Origin: Pseudoxanthobacter soli DSM 19599
GTDB taxonomy: Bacteria; Pseudomonadota; Alphaproteobacteria; Rhizobiales; Segnochrobactraceae
Assembly: GCA_945898215.1 (NCBI GenBank)
Contig: CAMDHY010000017.1
Location: 1-52,332 of the forward strand
Length of the DNA: 52,332 nucleotides
Direction of reading: 5' to 3'
Positions 1 through 7,032 of the stretch are shown piece by piece (position 1 is the first letter of the stretch; the number at the start of each line of letters is the position of its first letter). Position numbers and translations under genes: made by a program. Under the pieces are notes generated by a model. The model did no database searches and was not told the origin of the DNA. It worked only from the letters and a program-made list of their open reading frames with translations.

Positions 1-1057
1 GGAACACCTCCAGCATGTCGAGGTCGCCATAGGCATAGAACGGGTCGCGGGTATTGTCGCTCGCCACCGCGACCGGCACGCCGCGCGCCGTCAGCTCGTG
101 CAGCAGCGTCACGCCGCGGCGGCGCGGCGTGGCGGCACCGGCGCCGCGATCCTGCAGATAGAGATTGCACAAGGGCAGCGAGACGATGGCGAGGCCGGCG
201 CGGGCGACCTTGTCCATGACCCGGCGGGCGTCGTCGTCGTCCATCACCGACAGCGAGCAGCAGTGGCCGCAGACGACCCGGCCGGCAAAGCCGGTCTCCA
301 CCACCGCCTCGGCGACCAGCGACAGCGTGTCGACGGAGGCGTCCATCGTCTCGTCGACGTGCAGGTCGACGCCCGCGCCGTGGCGGCCGGCGGCCGTGAG
401 CACGCGGCGGATGTGGTGGGCGGCGTCGGGGGCGGGGATCGTCACGCCGCCCACCGCGCCGTCGCATTCGGAGGCGTAACGGGCGAGTTCGTCGAGAAGC
501 GCGTCGTCCGTGCGGTCATCGAGCGGCATGATCGACGATGCCTGGAGATCGATGCGGCCGGCCCAGCGCGCCCGCATGTCGAAGAACACCGGCCAGGAGA
601 TGCGCTGCTGCGGCGAGATGGAATCGATATGGGTGCGCACCAGCCGCGTGCCGTGGGCGTAGGCGCAGCGCAGCGAGAAATCCATGCGCCGGGCGACGTC
701 CTCAGCCGTCCAGAACGCCTCGCGGTCGTCGCGTGTGGCGTTCAGCGCGCCGTCGAAGCTGCCGTCGGGGTTCGGCCGGCGCGGCCAGATATGGCCCTTG
801 TCGAGGTGGGTGTGCATGTCGACGAAGCACGGCAGCACCAGGCCGTCGTCGAGCGAGACGCTCGCCTCCTCGGCCCCGGCCTCGCAGCCGGACGCCTCGA
901 TCGCGACGATGCGGCCGTCGGCGATGACGATGTCGGCGGAGGCGAGCCCGTCGTCGTCCGGGGTGAGGCCCGGGGCGTCGGTGACGCAGGCGACGACGGT
1001 GGCGCAGTTGAGCCGCAGCCGCGTTGCGGACGGGACGACGGTGAAATCGGCGGACAT
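1..1057 (-). CDS. Cytosine deaminase-like amidohydrolase (3' end outside window)
   Basis: Zn/Fe-dependent amidohydrolase of the CodA type, expected to deaminate cytosine or a related ring amine in the cytoplasm. 352 codons are visible from the ATG at 1057-1055 and the C-terminus runs off the window start. The CodA metal/catalytic set is complete so far: HTH (His82, His84), His233 and Glu236 in LHVDE, His265 in CGHC, and Asp334 in SDNTRDPF, which matches the DxxxDPWY region of E. coli CodA. It follows an ABC importer on the same strand 49 bases downstream of the permease, so the imported ligand is probably its substrate or precursor. The true substrate is not settled; creatinine, isocytosine or a thiamine pyrimidine are alternatives. 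A second, closer CodA homologue lies at 44426-45718. Confidence 0.85.
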   Translation of the reverse strand, partial: MSADFTVVPSATRLRLNCATVVACVTDAPGLTPDDDGLASADIVIADGRIVAIEASGCEAGAEEASVSLDDGLVLPCFVDMHTHLDKGHIWPRRPNPDGSFDGALNATRDDREAFWTAEDVARRMDFSLRCAYAHGTRLVRTHIDSISPQQRISWPVFFDMRARWAGRIDLQASSIMPLDDRTDDALLDELARYASECDGAVGGVTIPAPDAAHHIRRVLTAAGRHGAGVDLHVDETMDASVDTLSLVAEAVVETGFAGRVVCGHCCSLSVMDDDDARRVMDKVARAGLAIVSLPLCNLYLQDRGAGAATPRRRGVTLLHELTARGVPVAVASDNTRDPFYAYGDLDMLEVF

Positions 1058-1078
1058 GGGACCCGTTCTTCTGGAGTC

Positions 1079-1130
1079 AGCGGTCGCGGGGCAGCGCGCT
1101 CTGGTCTTAGCGGTCGCGCGGCAGCGCGCT
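1079..1130. repeat. 22-bp direct repeat, period 30, duplicating the permease 3' end
   Basis: Positions 1079-1100 and 1109-1130 are identical except for one base. On the minus strand the second copy encodes the last permease residues (SALPRDR, stop). The first copy, read on in the same frame after the stop, again reads SALPRDR followed by a stop. This looks like a recent 30-bp tandem duplication across the stop codon. Confidence 0.8.
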
Positions 1131-1988
1131 TTCATGCCAGCGGCGGAGCAAGAGGTGGGAGACGAGGCTCGTCATCGCGAAGATGACGACGCCGGTGAGC
1201 GACAAGAGGATCAGCGCCGCGAACAGGCGGGGGATGTTGAGGCGATACTGCGACTCGAGCAGACGGAAGGCGAGGCCGGAGCCGGCGCCGGCCGAGCCCG
1301 CCGCGAACTCGGCGACGACGGCGGCGATCAGGGCGAGGCCGCCGGCGATCTTCAGTCCAGCGAGGAAGAAGGGCAGGGCGGCCGGGATCTGCAGGTACCA
1401 CAGCGTCCGCCAGCGCGAGGCACCGTAGAGCTGGAAGAGGTCGAGCAGGTTGTGGTCGACGCTCTTCAGGCCCGCCGTGGTGTTCGACAGCACCGGGAAG
1501 AAGGCGACGATCCAGGCGCAGAGCAGCAGCGCGAATTCGGTCGAGGGCGCGTAGATCAGGATGAGCGGCGCGATCGCCACGATCGGCGTCACCTGCAGGA
1601 TGACGGCATAGGGATAGAGCGCGAGCTCGATCCACTTCGACTGCGCCATCAGGATCGCGAGCGCCACACCCCCCGTCAGCGCCAGCGCCAGCGCCGCGAA
1701 AGTCGTCCACAGTGTGTTCAGCAGCGAGCGGCCGAGGATCGGCCAGTCGGTGACCATCGCCACCGCCACGTCGGCCGGGCTCGGCAGGATGTAGCGCGGG
1801 ATCTGGTAGGCGATGACGATGCCCCACCAGGCGATGACGACGAGCGCCAGCATGATGACGGGCACGAGGATGCGCATCGTCCGCGAGACGCCGCCGGCAG
1901 CGTGGACGGCGGTGGCCTCGTCGGCCGCATCGTGCGGCGCCGTCGCCGCCATCGCGGCGGCTGTCCCGGTCTCGCCCGCCGCGCTCAC
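1107..1988 (-). CDS. ABC transporter permease, NitT/TauT/thiamine-precursor type
   Basis: Inner-membrane subunit of an importer with the ATPase and binding protein just upstream. The GTG at 1988-1986 overlaps the TGA of the ATPase (GTGA), which fixes the start and gives 293 aa. After a hydrophilic N-terminus of about 35 residues come about six hydrophobic segments. The BPD permease signature is seen in the cytoplasmic loop at LYGASRWRTLWYLQIP, the EAA-like region that docks on the ATPase. Family members work with NMT1/THI5-like binding proteins and carry taurine, nitrate, pyrimidines or aromatic sulfonates. The deaminase downstream points to a nitrogenous base here, which is inference. Confidence 0.9.
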   Translation of the reverse strand: MSAAGETGTAAAMAATAPHDAADEATAVHAAGGVSRTMRILVPVIMLALVVIAWWGIVIAYQIPRYILPSPADVAVAMVTDWPILGRSLLNTLWTTFAALALALTGGVALAILMAQSKWIELALYPYAVILQVTPIVAIAPLILIYAPSTEFALLLCAWIVAFFPVLSNTTAGLKSVDHNLLDLFQLYGASRWRTLWYLQIPAALPFFLAGLKIAGGLALIAAVVAEFAAGSAGAGSGLAFRLLESQYRLNIPRLFAALILLSLTGVVIFAMTSLVSHLLLRRWHESALPRDR

Positions 1989-2848
1989 AGGTGGCTGTCC
2001 CCGGCGGTGACGATCGCCGCCTGCAGGGCCCGCGAGGTCTCCTCGCAGGCCTCGTGATAGAGCGCGCTCATCCGGAAATCCTGGCCGCGTGGCAGCGGCG
2101 CGGTGACGTCGATCGTCTCCAGCAGGCGGCCGGGCCGGGCCGCCATGACGACGATGCGGGTGGAGAGGTAGGCGGATTCGAACACCGAGTGGGTGACGAA
2201 GACGACGGTCGTGCCGAGCCGCACCTTGATCGCGAGCAGGTCGTCGTTGAGGCGCTGGCGGGTGATCTCGTCGAGCGCCGCGAAGGGCTCGTCCATCAGG
2301 AGGATGCGCGGCCGGGTGACAAGGGCACGGGCGATCGAGACGCGCATCTTCATGCCGCCGGAGAGCTCGCGCGGATAGGCGTCCGCGAAGCGGTCGAGGC
2401 CGACGAGGGCGAGCGCCCCCATGACATCGTCGCGGGCGGAGTGGCGCGACACGCCCTTCAGGCGCAGCGGCAGCCAGACGTTGGCGAACACCGTCGCCCA
2501 CGGCATCAGCGTCGGCTCCTGGAAGACGAAGCCGATGTCGTGCGCGCCCGGAACCCCGCCGCCGGTGTCGCGCGACCACTCGACCGTGCCGCTCGAGGGA
2601 TCGGCGAGGCCGGCGATGATCCTGAGCGCCGTCGACTTGCCGCAGCCGGAGGGGCCGAGCAGCGACAGGAACTCGCCCTGGCGGACGGTGAGGTCGAGGC
2701 CGGCGAGCGCCGTCACGCCGTTGGCGAAGCGCTTGCCGACGCCGGCGAGCCGGACGATCGGCGCACCGGCCCGACCGTCCGCCGGGGTCTCTCCCGCAGC
2801 GGACGGCGAGGACGCCAGGGCGGCGGCTTGAGCGCCGCCTGGCCTCAC
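1985..2848 (-). CDS. ABC transporter ATP-binding protein
   Basis: ATPase driving the adjacent permease; 287 aa. The GTG start at 2848 overlaps the stop codon of the binding-protein gene (GTGA), so all three importer genes are translationally coupled. Walker A is GPSGCGKST, the Q-loop lies near FVFQEPTLMPW, the signature is LSGGMKMR, Walker B is ILLMDEPFAALD, and the switch His is in VTHS. The TauB/SsuB-type MPWATVFANV segment after the Q-loop supports the NitT/TauT class. The first 30 residues are low-complexity and may not belong to the folded domain. Confidence 0.93.
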   Translation of the reverse strand: MRPGGAQAAALASSPSAAGETPADGRAGAPIVRLAGVGKRFANGVTALAGLDLTVRQGEFLSLLGPSGCGKSTALRIIAGLADPSSGTVEWSRDTGGGVPGAHDIGFVFQEPTLMPWATVFANVWLPLRLKGVSRHSARDDVMGALALVGLDRFADAYPRELSGGMKMRVSIARALVTRPRILLMDEPFAALDEITRQRLNDDLLAIKVRLGTTVVFVTHSVFESAYLSTRIVVMAARPGRLLETIDVTAPLPRGQDFRMSALYHEACEETSRALQAAIVTAGDSHL

Positions 2849-3852
2849 TTCGCGAGGTCCTTGCCGACGCCCTTGCAGACGAAGGCGAGCGTGTAGGACT
2901 TCGTGTAGTCGATGTCGGCCTTGACGACGGCCGCCGCCACCATCTTGTCGAAGAACGACTTCTGCCGCGCGTCGGTCATGCAGCCGATGCCGCCGTCTTC
3001 CGCCTCGCCGGAGACGACGATGCCGTATTCCTTCATCTTGGCGATCGAGAAGGCGATCTGGCCGTCGGTGATCTCGGGGTTGTCGGCCTTGATCAGGGCG
3101 TTGGCGGCGGCGTTGTCGCCGTAGAGGTAGTTGTACCAGCCGATCGCCGAGGCATCGACGAAGCGCTGCACGAGGTCGGGCTTGCCGTCGACCATCGCCT
3201 GCTGCGTCTCAATCAGCGTCGAGTAGGTGTCGAAGCCGTAGTCGGCGAGCAGGAACTCCTTCGGCTTCCAGCCCGCCTGCTTCTCGATCTCGTAGGGCTC
3301 GGAGGTGATGTAGCCTTGCTGGGCCGACTGCTTGTCGGCGATGAACGGCGCCGGGTTGAAGGTGTAGGGCTTGTACTGCTCGTCGCGGAAGCCCGGGAAG
3401 GCCGACTTCATCCACTGGAAGTAGGAGGAGAAGCCGTCCTTGCCCATGAAGATAGTGGGGAGTTTCGTGAGGTCCTCAAGCTTTTCCAGCCCCTGGTCGG
3501 GGTGGGTGAGGAGCACCTGCGGCTCCTTCTGGAAAATCGCGCCGACGACGACGGTCGGGATGCCCTGTTCGACGGCCGAGAACGGCTCGAGCATGTTGCC
3601 GCCCATGTAGAAATCGATCTTGCCGGCGATCAGCAGCGCCCGGTTGGCGGCCTGCGGGCCACCCTGGCGGATCGTCACCTTCAGGCCGGCCTTCTCGTAG
3701 GTGCCGTCGGCGACGGCTTGGTAGTAGCCGCCGTGCTCGGCCTGGGCGAGCCAATTGGTGCCGAACGTCACCTCGTCGAGCGCCAGCGCGGGACCGGCGG
3801 TGAGCGTCGCGGCGAGCACCGGCGCCGCGAAGAACATCTTGCCTCGGTTCAT
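2845..3852 (-). CDS. ABC substrate-binding protein, NMT1/THI5-like
   Basis: Periplasmic binding protein of the importer, 335 aa, first gene of the minus-strand operon. The ATG at 3852 is preceded by AGGGG eight bases upstream. A signal peptide covers about residues 1-24 (MNRGKMFFAAPVLAATLTAGPALA). Then comes the typical NMT1 opening VTFGTNWLAQAEHGGYYQAVADG, with LLIAGKIDFYMGG further on. This family binds pyrimidines such as HMP or formylaminopyrimidine, riboflavin, or sulfonates. With a cytosine-deaminase-like gene in the same operon, a pyrimidine-type ligand is the leading guess. No TPP riboswitch is visible upstream. Confidence 0.9.
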   Translation of the reverse strand: MNRGKMFFAAPVLAATLTAGPALALDEVTFGTNWLAQAEHGGYYQAVADGTYEKAGLKVTIRQGGPQAANRALLIAGKIDFYMGGNMLEPFSAVEQGIPTVVVGAIFQKEPQVLLTHPDQGLEKLEDLTKLPTIFMGKDGFSSYFQWMKSAFPGFRDEQYKPYTFNPAPFIADKQSAQQGYITSEPYEIEKQAGWKPKEFLLADYGFDTYSTLIETQQAMVDGKPDLVQRFVDASAIGWYNYLYGDNAAANALIKADNPEITDGQIAFSIAKMKEYGIVVSGEAEDGGIGCMTDARQKSFFDKMVAAAVVKADIDYTKSYTLAFVCKGVGKDLAK

Positions 3853-4216
3853 GTCGTCATCCCCTCTCGATACCGGCGGCCCGCGCCGTCACCTTCCCCG
3901 CGCGCCGCACTTCGATCACCGCCGCCGGCCGATGCTGGCCGGACCGGGGGAGGCGAGCGGCACGGCGCAGTTCGCAAGACATGTGCCATGGCGCTGCCGG
4001 GGCAAGATCATGGCGAGCCCGTGCCGGCAGCTTAGGGGATCGCCGCGGGCCACGGAAGCGGCTCCGAACGCATCCGTTGCCCGTCGGCAACACTCGGTCC
4101 GCGCCCGCGGCAACACCTGGCGGCGGCCTTGTATTGCAACCCCCGGTCGTCGCACGATGGACCCTTGGAGACCCGGAGGCGAAGCGGGCGGGTCTAGACG
4201 GTGACGGGGGGATGAC
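3853..4216. other. Divergent intergenic region without recognisable gene
   Basis: 364 bases between the minus-strand importer and the plus-strand ClpP-like array. It must hold both promoters, but I see no convincing sigma70 boxes, riboswitch, repeat or conserved small ORF. Short open frames here have no Shine-Dalgarno sequence and look like GC-rich noise. Confidence 0.4.
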
Positions 4217-4894
4217 GTGCTCGACCGGCCTCTCGCGGCGCTCGCCGCCGCGCTTCTCGTGTTCGCGACCCTGGTCGCCCCGCCGTCGGTCGCTCCGGCC
4301 GCCGCCGCCGACTTCAAGGTCGACGGCGAGCGCCTCTACGTCTCGGGCGCCATCTACGGACGGCACGAATTCGAGACGATGTCGAAGCTCGTGCGCGACA
4401 ACCCGAAGGTGTCGATCGTCGTCATGAAGGACTTCTATGGCGGCACCGCCGGCACCGCCGGCTTCTTCAACTTCACCAAGTTCATCCGCGACCGCAAGCT
4501 CGCGACCGAGGTGGACGGCGCCTGCTTCTCCGCCTGCGCCGTCGCCTTCATGGGCGGGGTGAAGCGAAGCGTCTCGCCGAAGGCCGACCCGAAGAAGAGC
4601 TTCGTCGCCTTCCACGGTGCCTACTACGGCGGCGGGGCGCCGGACCTCGAGTTCCGCGGCACCTTCGTCGCGGCCCTGCGCCGCTATTCCGGCGGCCGCA
4701 TGCCGGAAATGGTCGCCCGCATTGCCTATGCGATGCCGCCGGAAGGCTTCCTGCTGTTCCTCGACGGCCGCAAGGCCAAGCCGAAGGACGGCATCTCGGT
4801 GATCGCCTGCAAGAGCAAGAAGGAAGTCGAGACCGGGGCATGCACCGGCATCTCCGACATCGATTCCCACAAGGTCGGAGTCTACACCCACTGA
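4217..4894 (+). CDS. Secreted ClpP/crotonase-like protein, paralogue 1 (COG3904-like)
   Basis: 225-aa exported protein, first of three tandem paralogues. GTG start with GGGGGGA just upstream. The signal peptide ends near AAAA-DFKVDG (about residue 31). The mature domain has a beta strand (SIVVMKDFYGG), then FTKFIRDRKLATEVDG, then a conserved SAC motif (Ser105 in GACFSACAVAFMGG) and FVAFHG (His133). These resemble the Ser nucleophile and His of ClpP-fold periplasmic proteins grouped in COG3904. That suggests a small periplasmic hydrolase or protease; activity is inferred, not shown. The protein ends GISDIDSHKVGVYTH. Two Cys pairs (near 103/107, and two late Cys) may form disulfides. Confidence 0.75.
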   Translation: MLDRPLAALAAALLVFATLVAPPSVAPAAAADFKVDGERLYVSGAIYGRHEFETMSKLVRDNPKVSIVVMKDFYGGTAGTAGFFNFTKFIRDRKLATEVDGACFSACAVAFMGGVKRSVSPKADPKKSFVAFHGAYYGGGAPDLEFRGTFVAALRRYSGGRMPEMVARIAYAMPPEGFLLFLDGRKAKPKDGISVIACKSKKEVETGACTGISDIDSHKVGVYTH

Positions 4895-4960
4895 GGCCAT
4901 GCCCGCCGGGGCGTGCCGGTCTCCGGCAGAGCTTCCCACGACGCTGCCGCCCGAGACGTC

Positions 4961-5010
4961 GTGTTCTGTCCTGCCCAGTGTTCTGTCCTGCCCAGTGTTC
5001 TGTCCTGCCG
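4961..5010. repeat. Three tandem 17-bp units between paralogues 1 and 2
   Basis: GTGTTCTGTCCTGCCCA occurs at 4961-4977 and 4978-4994 exactly, with a third copy from 4995 diverging at its end. It lies in the short spacer before the second ClpP-like gene. It could be slippage debris, or a repeated site in the 5' untranslated region. Confidence 0.85.
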
Positions 5011-5055
5011 ACGTCTTCGCAAGGCGGAGGGTGTCGTGCGAAAGGGGGATTTTCC

Positions 5056-5712
5056 GTGCCGATCCGCTTCCTCTTGGCCGCCCTGGCGTCGCTCATGGTG
5101 TTCCTGTCCGCGCTCCGTCCGGCGGAGGCGGCGGAGTTTTCCATCGACGGCGTGCGGCTGACGATGTCCGGGACGATCTATGGCCGCCACGAGTTCGAGA
5201 CGCTGTCGAAGCTCATCCGCGAGAACCCGGCGGTGAAGATCGTCGTCATGAAGAATTTCTACGGCGGGCGGGCCGGCACGGCGGGCTTCTTCAACTTCAC
5301 GAAGTTCATCCGTGACAACAAGCTCGCGACCGAGGTCGACGGGGCCTGTGTCTCGGCCTGCGCCATCGCCTTCATGGGCGGCGTGCAGCGCAGCGTCTCG
5401 CCGAAGGCCGACCCGAAGAAGAGCTTCGTCGCCTTCCACGGTCTCTATATCCGCGGCGGCAAGCTGGTCGAGGAATACGAGCCCACCTATGTCGCAGCGC
5501 TGCAGCGCTACTCCGGCGGCCGGATGCCGGCGGCCGTCGCCAAGCGCGCCTACACGATGCCGAAGAACGGTTTCCTGGCGTTCTTCGACGGCCGCAAGGC
5601 CGGCGGCGAGATTTCCGTGATCCTCTGCGAGGACGCCAGGAAGTTCAGTTCGGGCGGATGCAAGGGCATCACCGACGTCGACGCCCACAAGGTCGGCGTC
5701 TACACGAACTGA
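5056..5712 (+). CDS. Secreted ClpP/crotonase-like protein, paralogue 2 (COG3904-like)
   Basis: 218 aa from the GTG at 5056, chosen because AAAGGGGGA sits about six bases upstream and the signal peptide then starts properly (MPIRFLLAALASLMVFLSALRP); the frame stays open further upstream but that part is not protein-like. The mature part is highly similar to its 5' neighbour along its whole length, including EVDGACVSACAIAFMGG (Ser100) and KKSFVAFHG (His128). It ends GITDVDAHKVGVYTN. Same fold and inferred role as paralogue 1. The near-identity in the core points to a fairly recent duplication. Confidence 0.75.
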   Translation: MPIRFLLAALASLMVFLSALRPAEAAEFSIDGVRLTMSGTIYGRHEFETLSKLIRENPAVKIVVMKNFYGGRAGTAGFFNFTKFIRDNKLATEVDGACVSACAIAFMGGVQRSVSPKADPKKSFVAFHGLYIRGGKLVEEYEPTYVAALQRYSGGRMPAAVAKRAYTMPKNGFLAFFDGRKAGGEISVILCEDARKFSSGGCKGITDVDAHKVGVYTN

Positions 5713-5843
5713 GGCACCAGCGCCCGCGGGCCACCACACGCCGTATCCCGATGCCCGCTTGTGGCGTCGGCAGCGCCCGTGCAATCCTCGCCTGAGGGCG
5801 CGGCGGCGACGCCGGATCACGGCGTCGATCTCGAGGGACTGGC

Positions 5844-6497
5844 ATGATCCGACCGCTGGCGGCGCTGCTCTGTGGCGCCCTGTTCGCCCTCTCGACCTTC
5901 GCTGCCGCGGCGGCGGACCTGCGCATCGACGGCTCGCGCCTCTACGTCTCCGGCGAGATGCACGGAGACCGCGAGTTCGAGCGCTTCGCGGCGATGATCC
6001 GCGACAACCCGGCGGTGAAGACGATCGTCATGAAGGACTTCTACGGCGGCGCCGTGCAGTGGGGCTCCTTCACCACCATCACCAAGTTCATCCGCGACCG
6101 AAAGCTCACCACCGAGGTCGACGGGCCGTGCGTCTCCGCCTGCGCCCTCGCCTTCCTCGGGGGCGTGCGGCGCTCGACGGCCCCTGGCGCCGATCCGAAG
6201 CGCAGCTTCATCGGCTTCCACGGCATCTACAACGGGCTCGGCGGCACGCACGCGAGCGAGTTCCAGGGCACCTTCGTCAACGCGCTGCGCCGCTACACCG
6301 GCGGGCGGATGCCCGAGGCTGTCGCCCGCAAGGCGTTCTCGCTGCCCCGCGACGGGTTCCTGGCCTTCTTCGATGCCCGCAAGGGCAAGGGCAAGAACGG
6401 CGTCTCGGTGGTGCTGTGCGAGCACTACGGCCGCGACGACGGCTGCGTCGGCATCACCGGCATCGACGGCCTCTCGGCGGGCGTGTTCACGCACTGA
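5844..6497 (+). CDS. Secreted ClpP/crotonase-like protein, paralogue 3 (COG3904-like)
   Basis: 217 aa, ATG with GAGGG eight bases upstream and a signal peptide ending near AAAA-DLRIDG (residue 24). It is more diverged than the first two: the GTAGTAGFFNFTKF stretch is replaced by AVQWGSFTTITKF. It keeps the Ser98 motif (GPCVSACALAFLGG) and the His126 motif (SFIGFHG). Same plus-strand array, 131 bases after paralogue 2, so co-transcription is likely. Divergence of the segment before the nucleophile may reflect a different ligand. Confidence 0.75.
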   Translation: MIRPLAALLCGALFALSTFAAAAADLRIDGSRLYVSGEMHGDREFERFAAMIRDNPAVKTIVMKDFYGGAVQWGSFTTITKFIRDRKLTTEVDGPCVSACALAFLGGVRRSTAPGADPKRSFIGFHGIYNGLGGTHASEFQGTFVNALRRYTGGRMPEAVARKAFSLPRDGFLAFFDARKGKGKNGVSVVLCEHYGRDDGCVGITGIDGLSAGVFTH

Positions 6498-6509
6498 CCG
6501 CGGGCGCGG

Positions 6510-6525
6510 CGGCGGTTCGCCGCCG
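6510..6525 (+). terminator. GC hairpin with TTCG loop after the ClpP-like array
   Basis: A perfect 6-bp stem (CGGCGG/CCGCCG) closes a TTCG tetraloop 12 bases after the stop of paralogue 3. There is no U-tract, so it is a weak candidate for an intrinsic terminator or an mRNA 3'-end stabiliser. Confidence 0.35.
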
Positions 6526-6611
6526 GCCCCCGCCCCGGGCGGCGCGGCGGTTTCTTCCGTGCTGCAAATGCTCTAGCCTCCGGCGTCGTCCTCCTTCCCC
6601 GGACCCGCCCG

Positions 6612-7016
6612 ATGCTGCGCCGTCACACGCCGCCGACGATCAGAGCGCCGTTCGCGAACTACGCTCACGCCGTCGGCGTGCCGGCGGGCGCGGAACTCCT
6701 GTTCACCTCCGGACAGCTCGGCATCGCACCCGACGACACCGTGCCGGCCGACACCGAGGCGCAGGCTGACCTCTGTTTCGCCAACATCGCCGCGGTGCTG
6801 GCCGATGCCGGCCTCGGGGCCGCCGACGTCGTCCGCATCAACGCCTACGTCGTCGACCGGGCCGACTTTCCGGCCTACATGCGGGCGCGCGACCGCTTCA
6901 TCGGCGCGCTGCCGGGCCCCGCCTCGACGCTCGTCATCGTCGGCGGCTTCACGCGGGCGGAATTCAGGGTGGAAGTCGAAGTGGTGGCGGCGCGCCTGCC
7001 CGCCGCGGCCGAGTGA
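6612..7016 (+). CDS. RidA/YjgF/UK114 family protein
   Basis: 134 aa, the usual family length, covering the whole chorismate-mutase-like trimeric fold. RidA proteins hydrolyse reactive enamine/imine intermediates to ketones plus ammonia. Visible family features are LLFTSGQLGIAPD, the ADTEAQADLCFANIAAVLADAGLGAADVV helix, and GPASTLVIVGGF; the usual active-site Arg region reads ARDRFIGALPGP. It starts a plus-strand run with 8-oxoguanine deaminase and a creatininase-like enzyme. It may therefore protect against, or process, imines formed by that pathway rather than be the housekeeping RidA. Confidence 0.9.
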   Translation: MLRRHTPPTIRAPFANYAHAVGVPAGAELLFTSGQLGIAPDDTVPADTEAQADLCFANIAAVLADAGLGAADVVRINAYVVDRADFPAYMRARDRFIGALPGPASTLVIVGGFTRAEFRVEVEVVAARLPAAAE

Positions 7017-7032
7017 GCTGAGGGGAAAGCGG

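Noticed and set aside
3853-4216. TPP or other riboswitch ahead of the NMT1-like importer
   Set aside because: No conserved thi-box bases seen on the minus strand.
4961-5010. CRISPR-like repeats
   Set aside because: Units are directly adjacent with no spacers and only 17 bp; simple tandem duplication.
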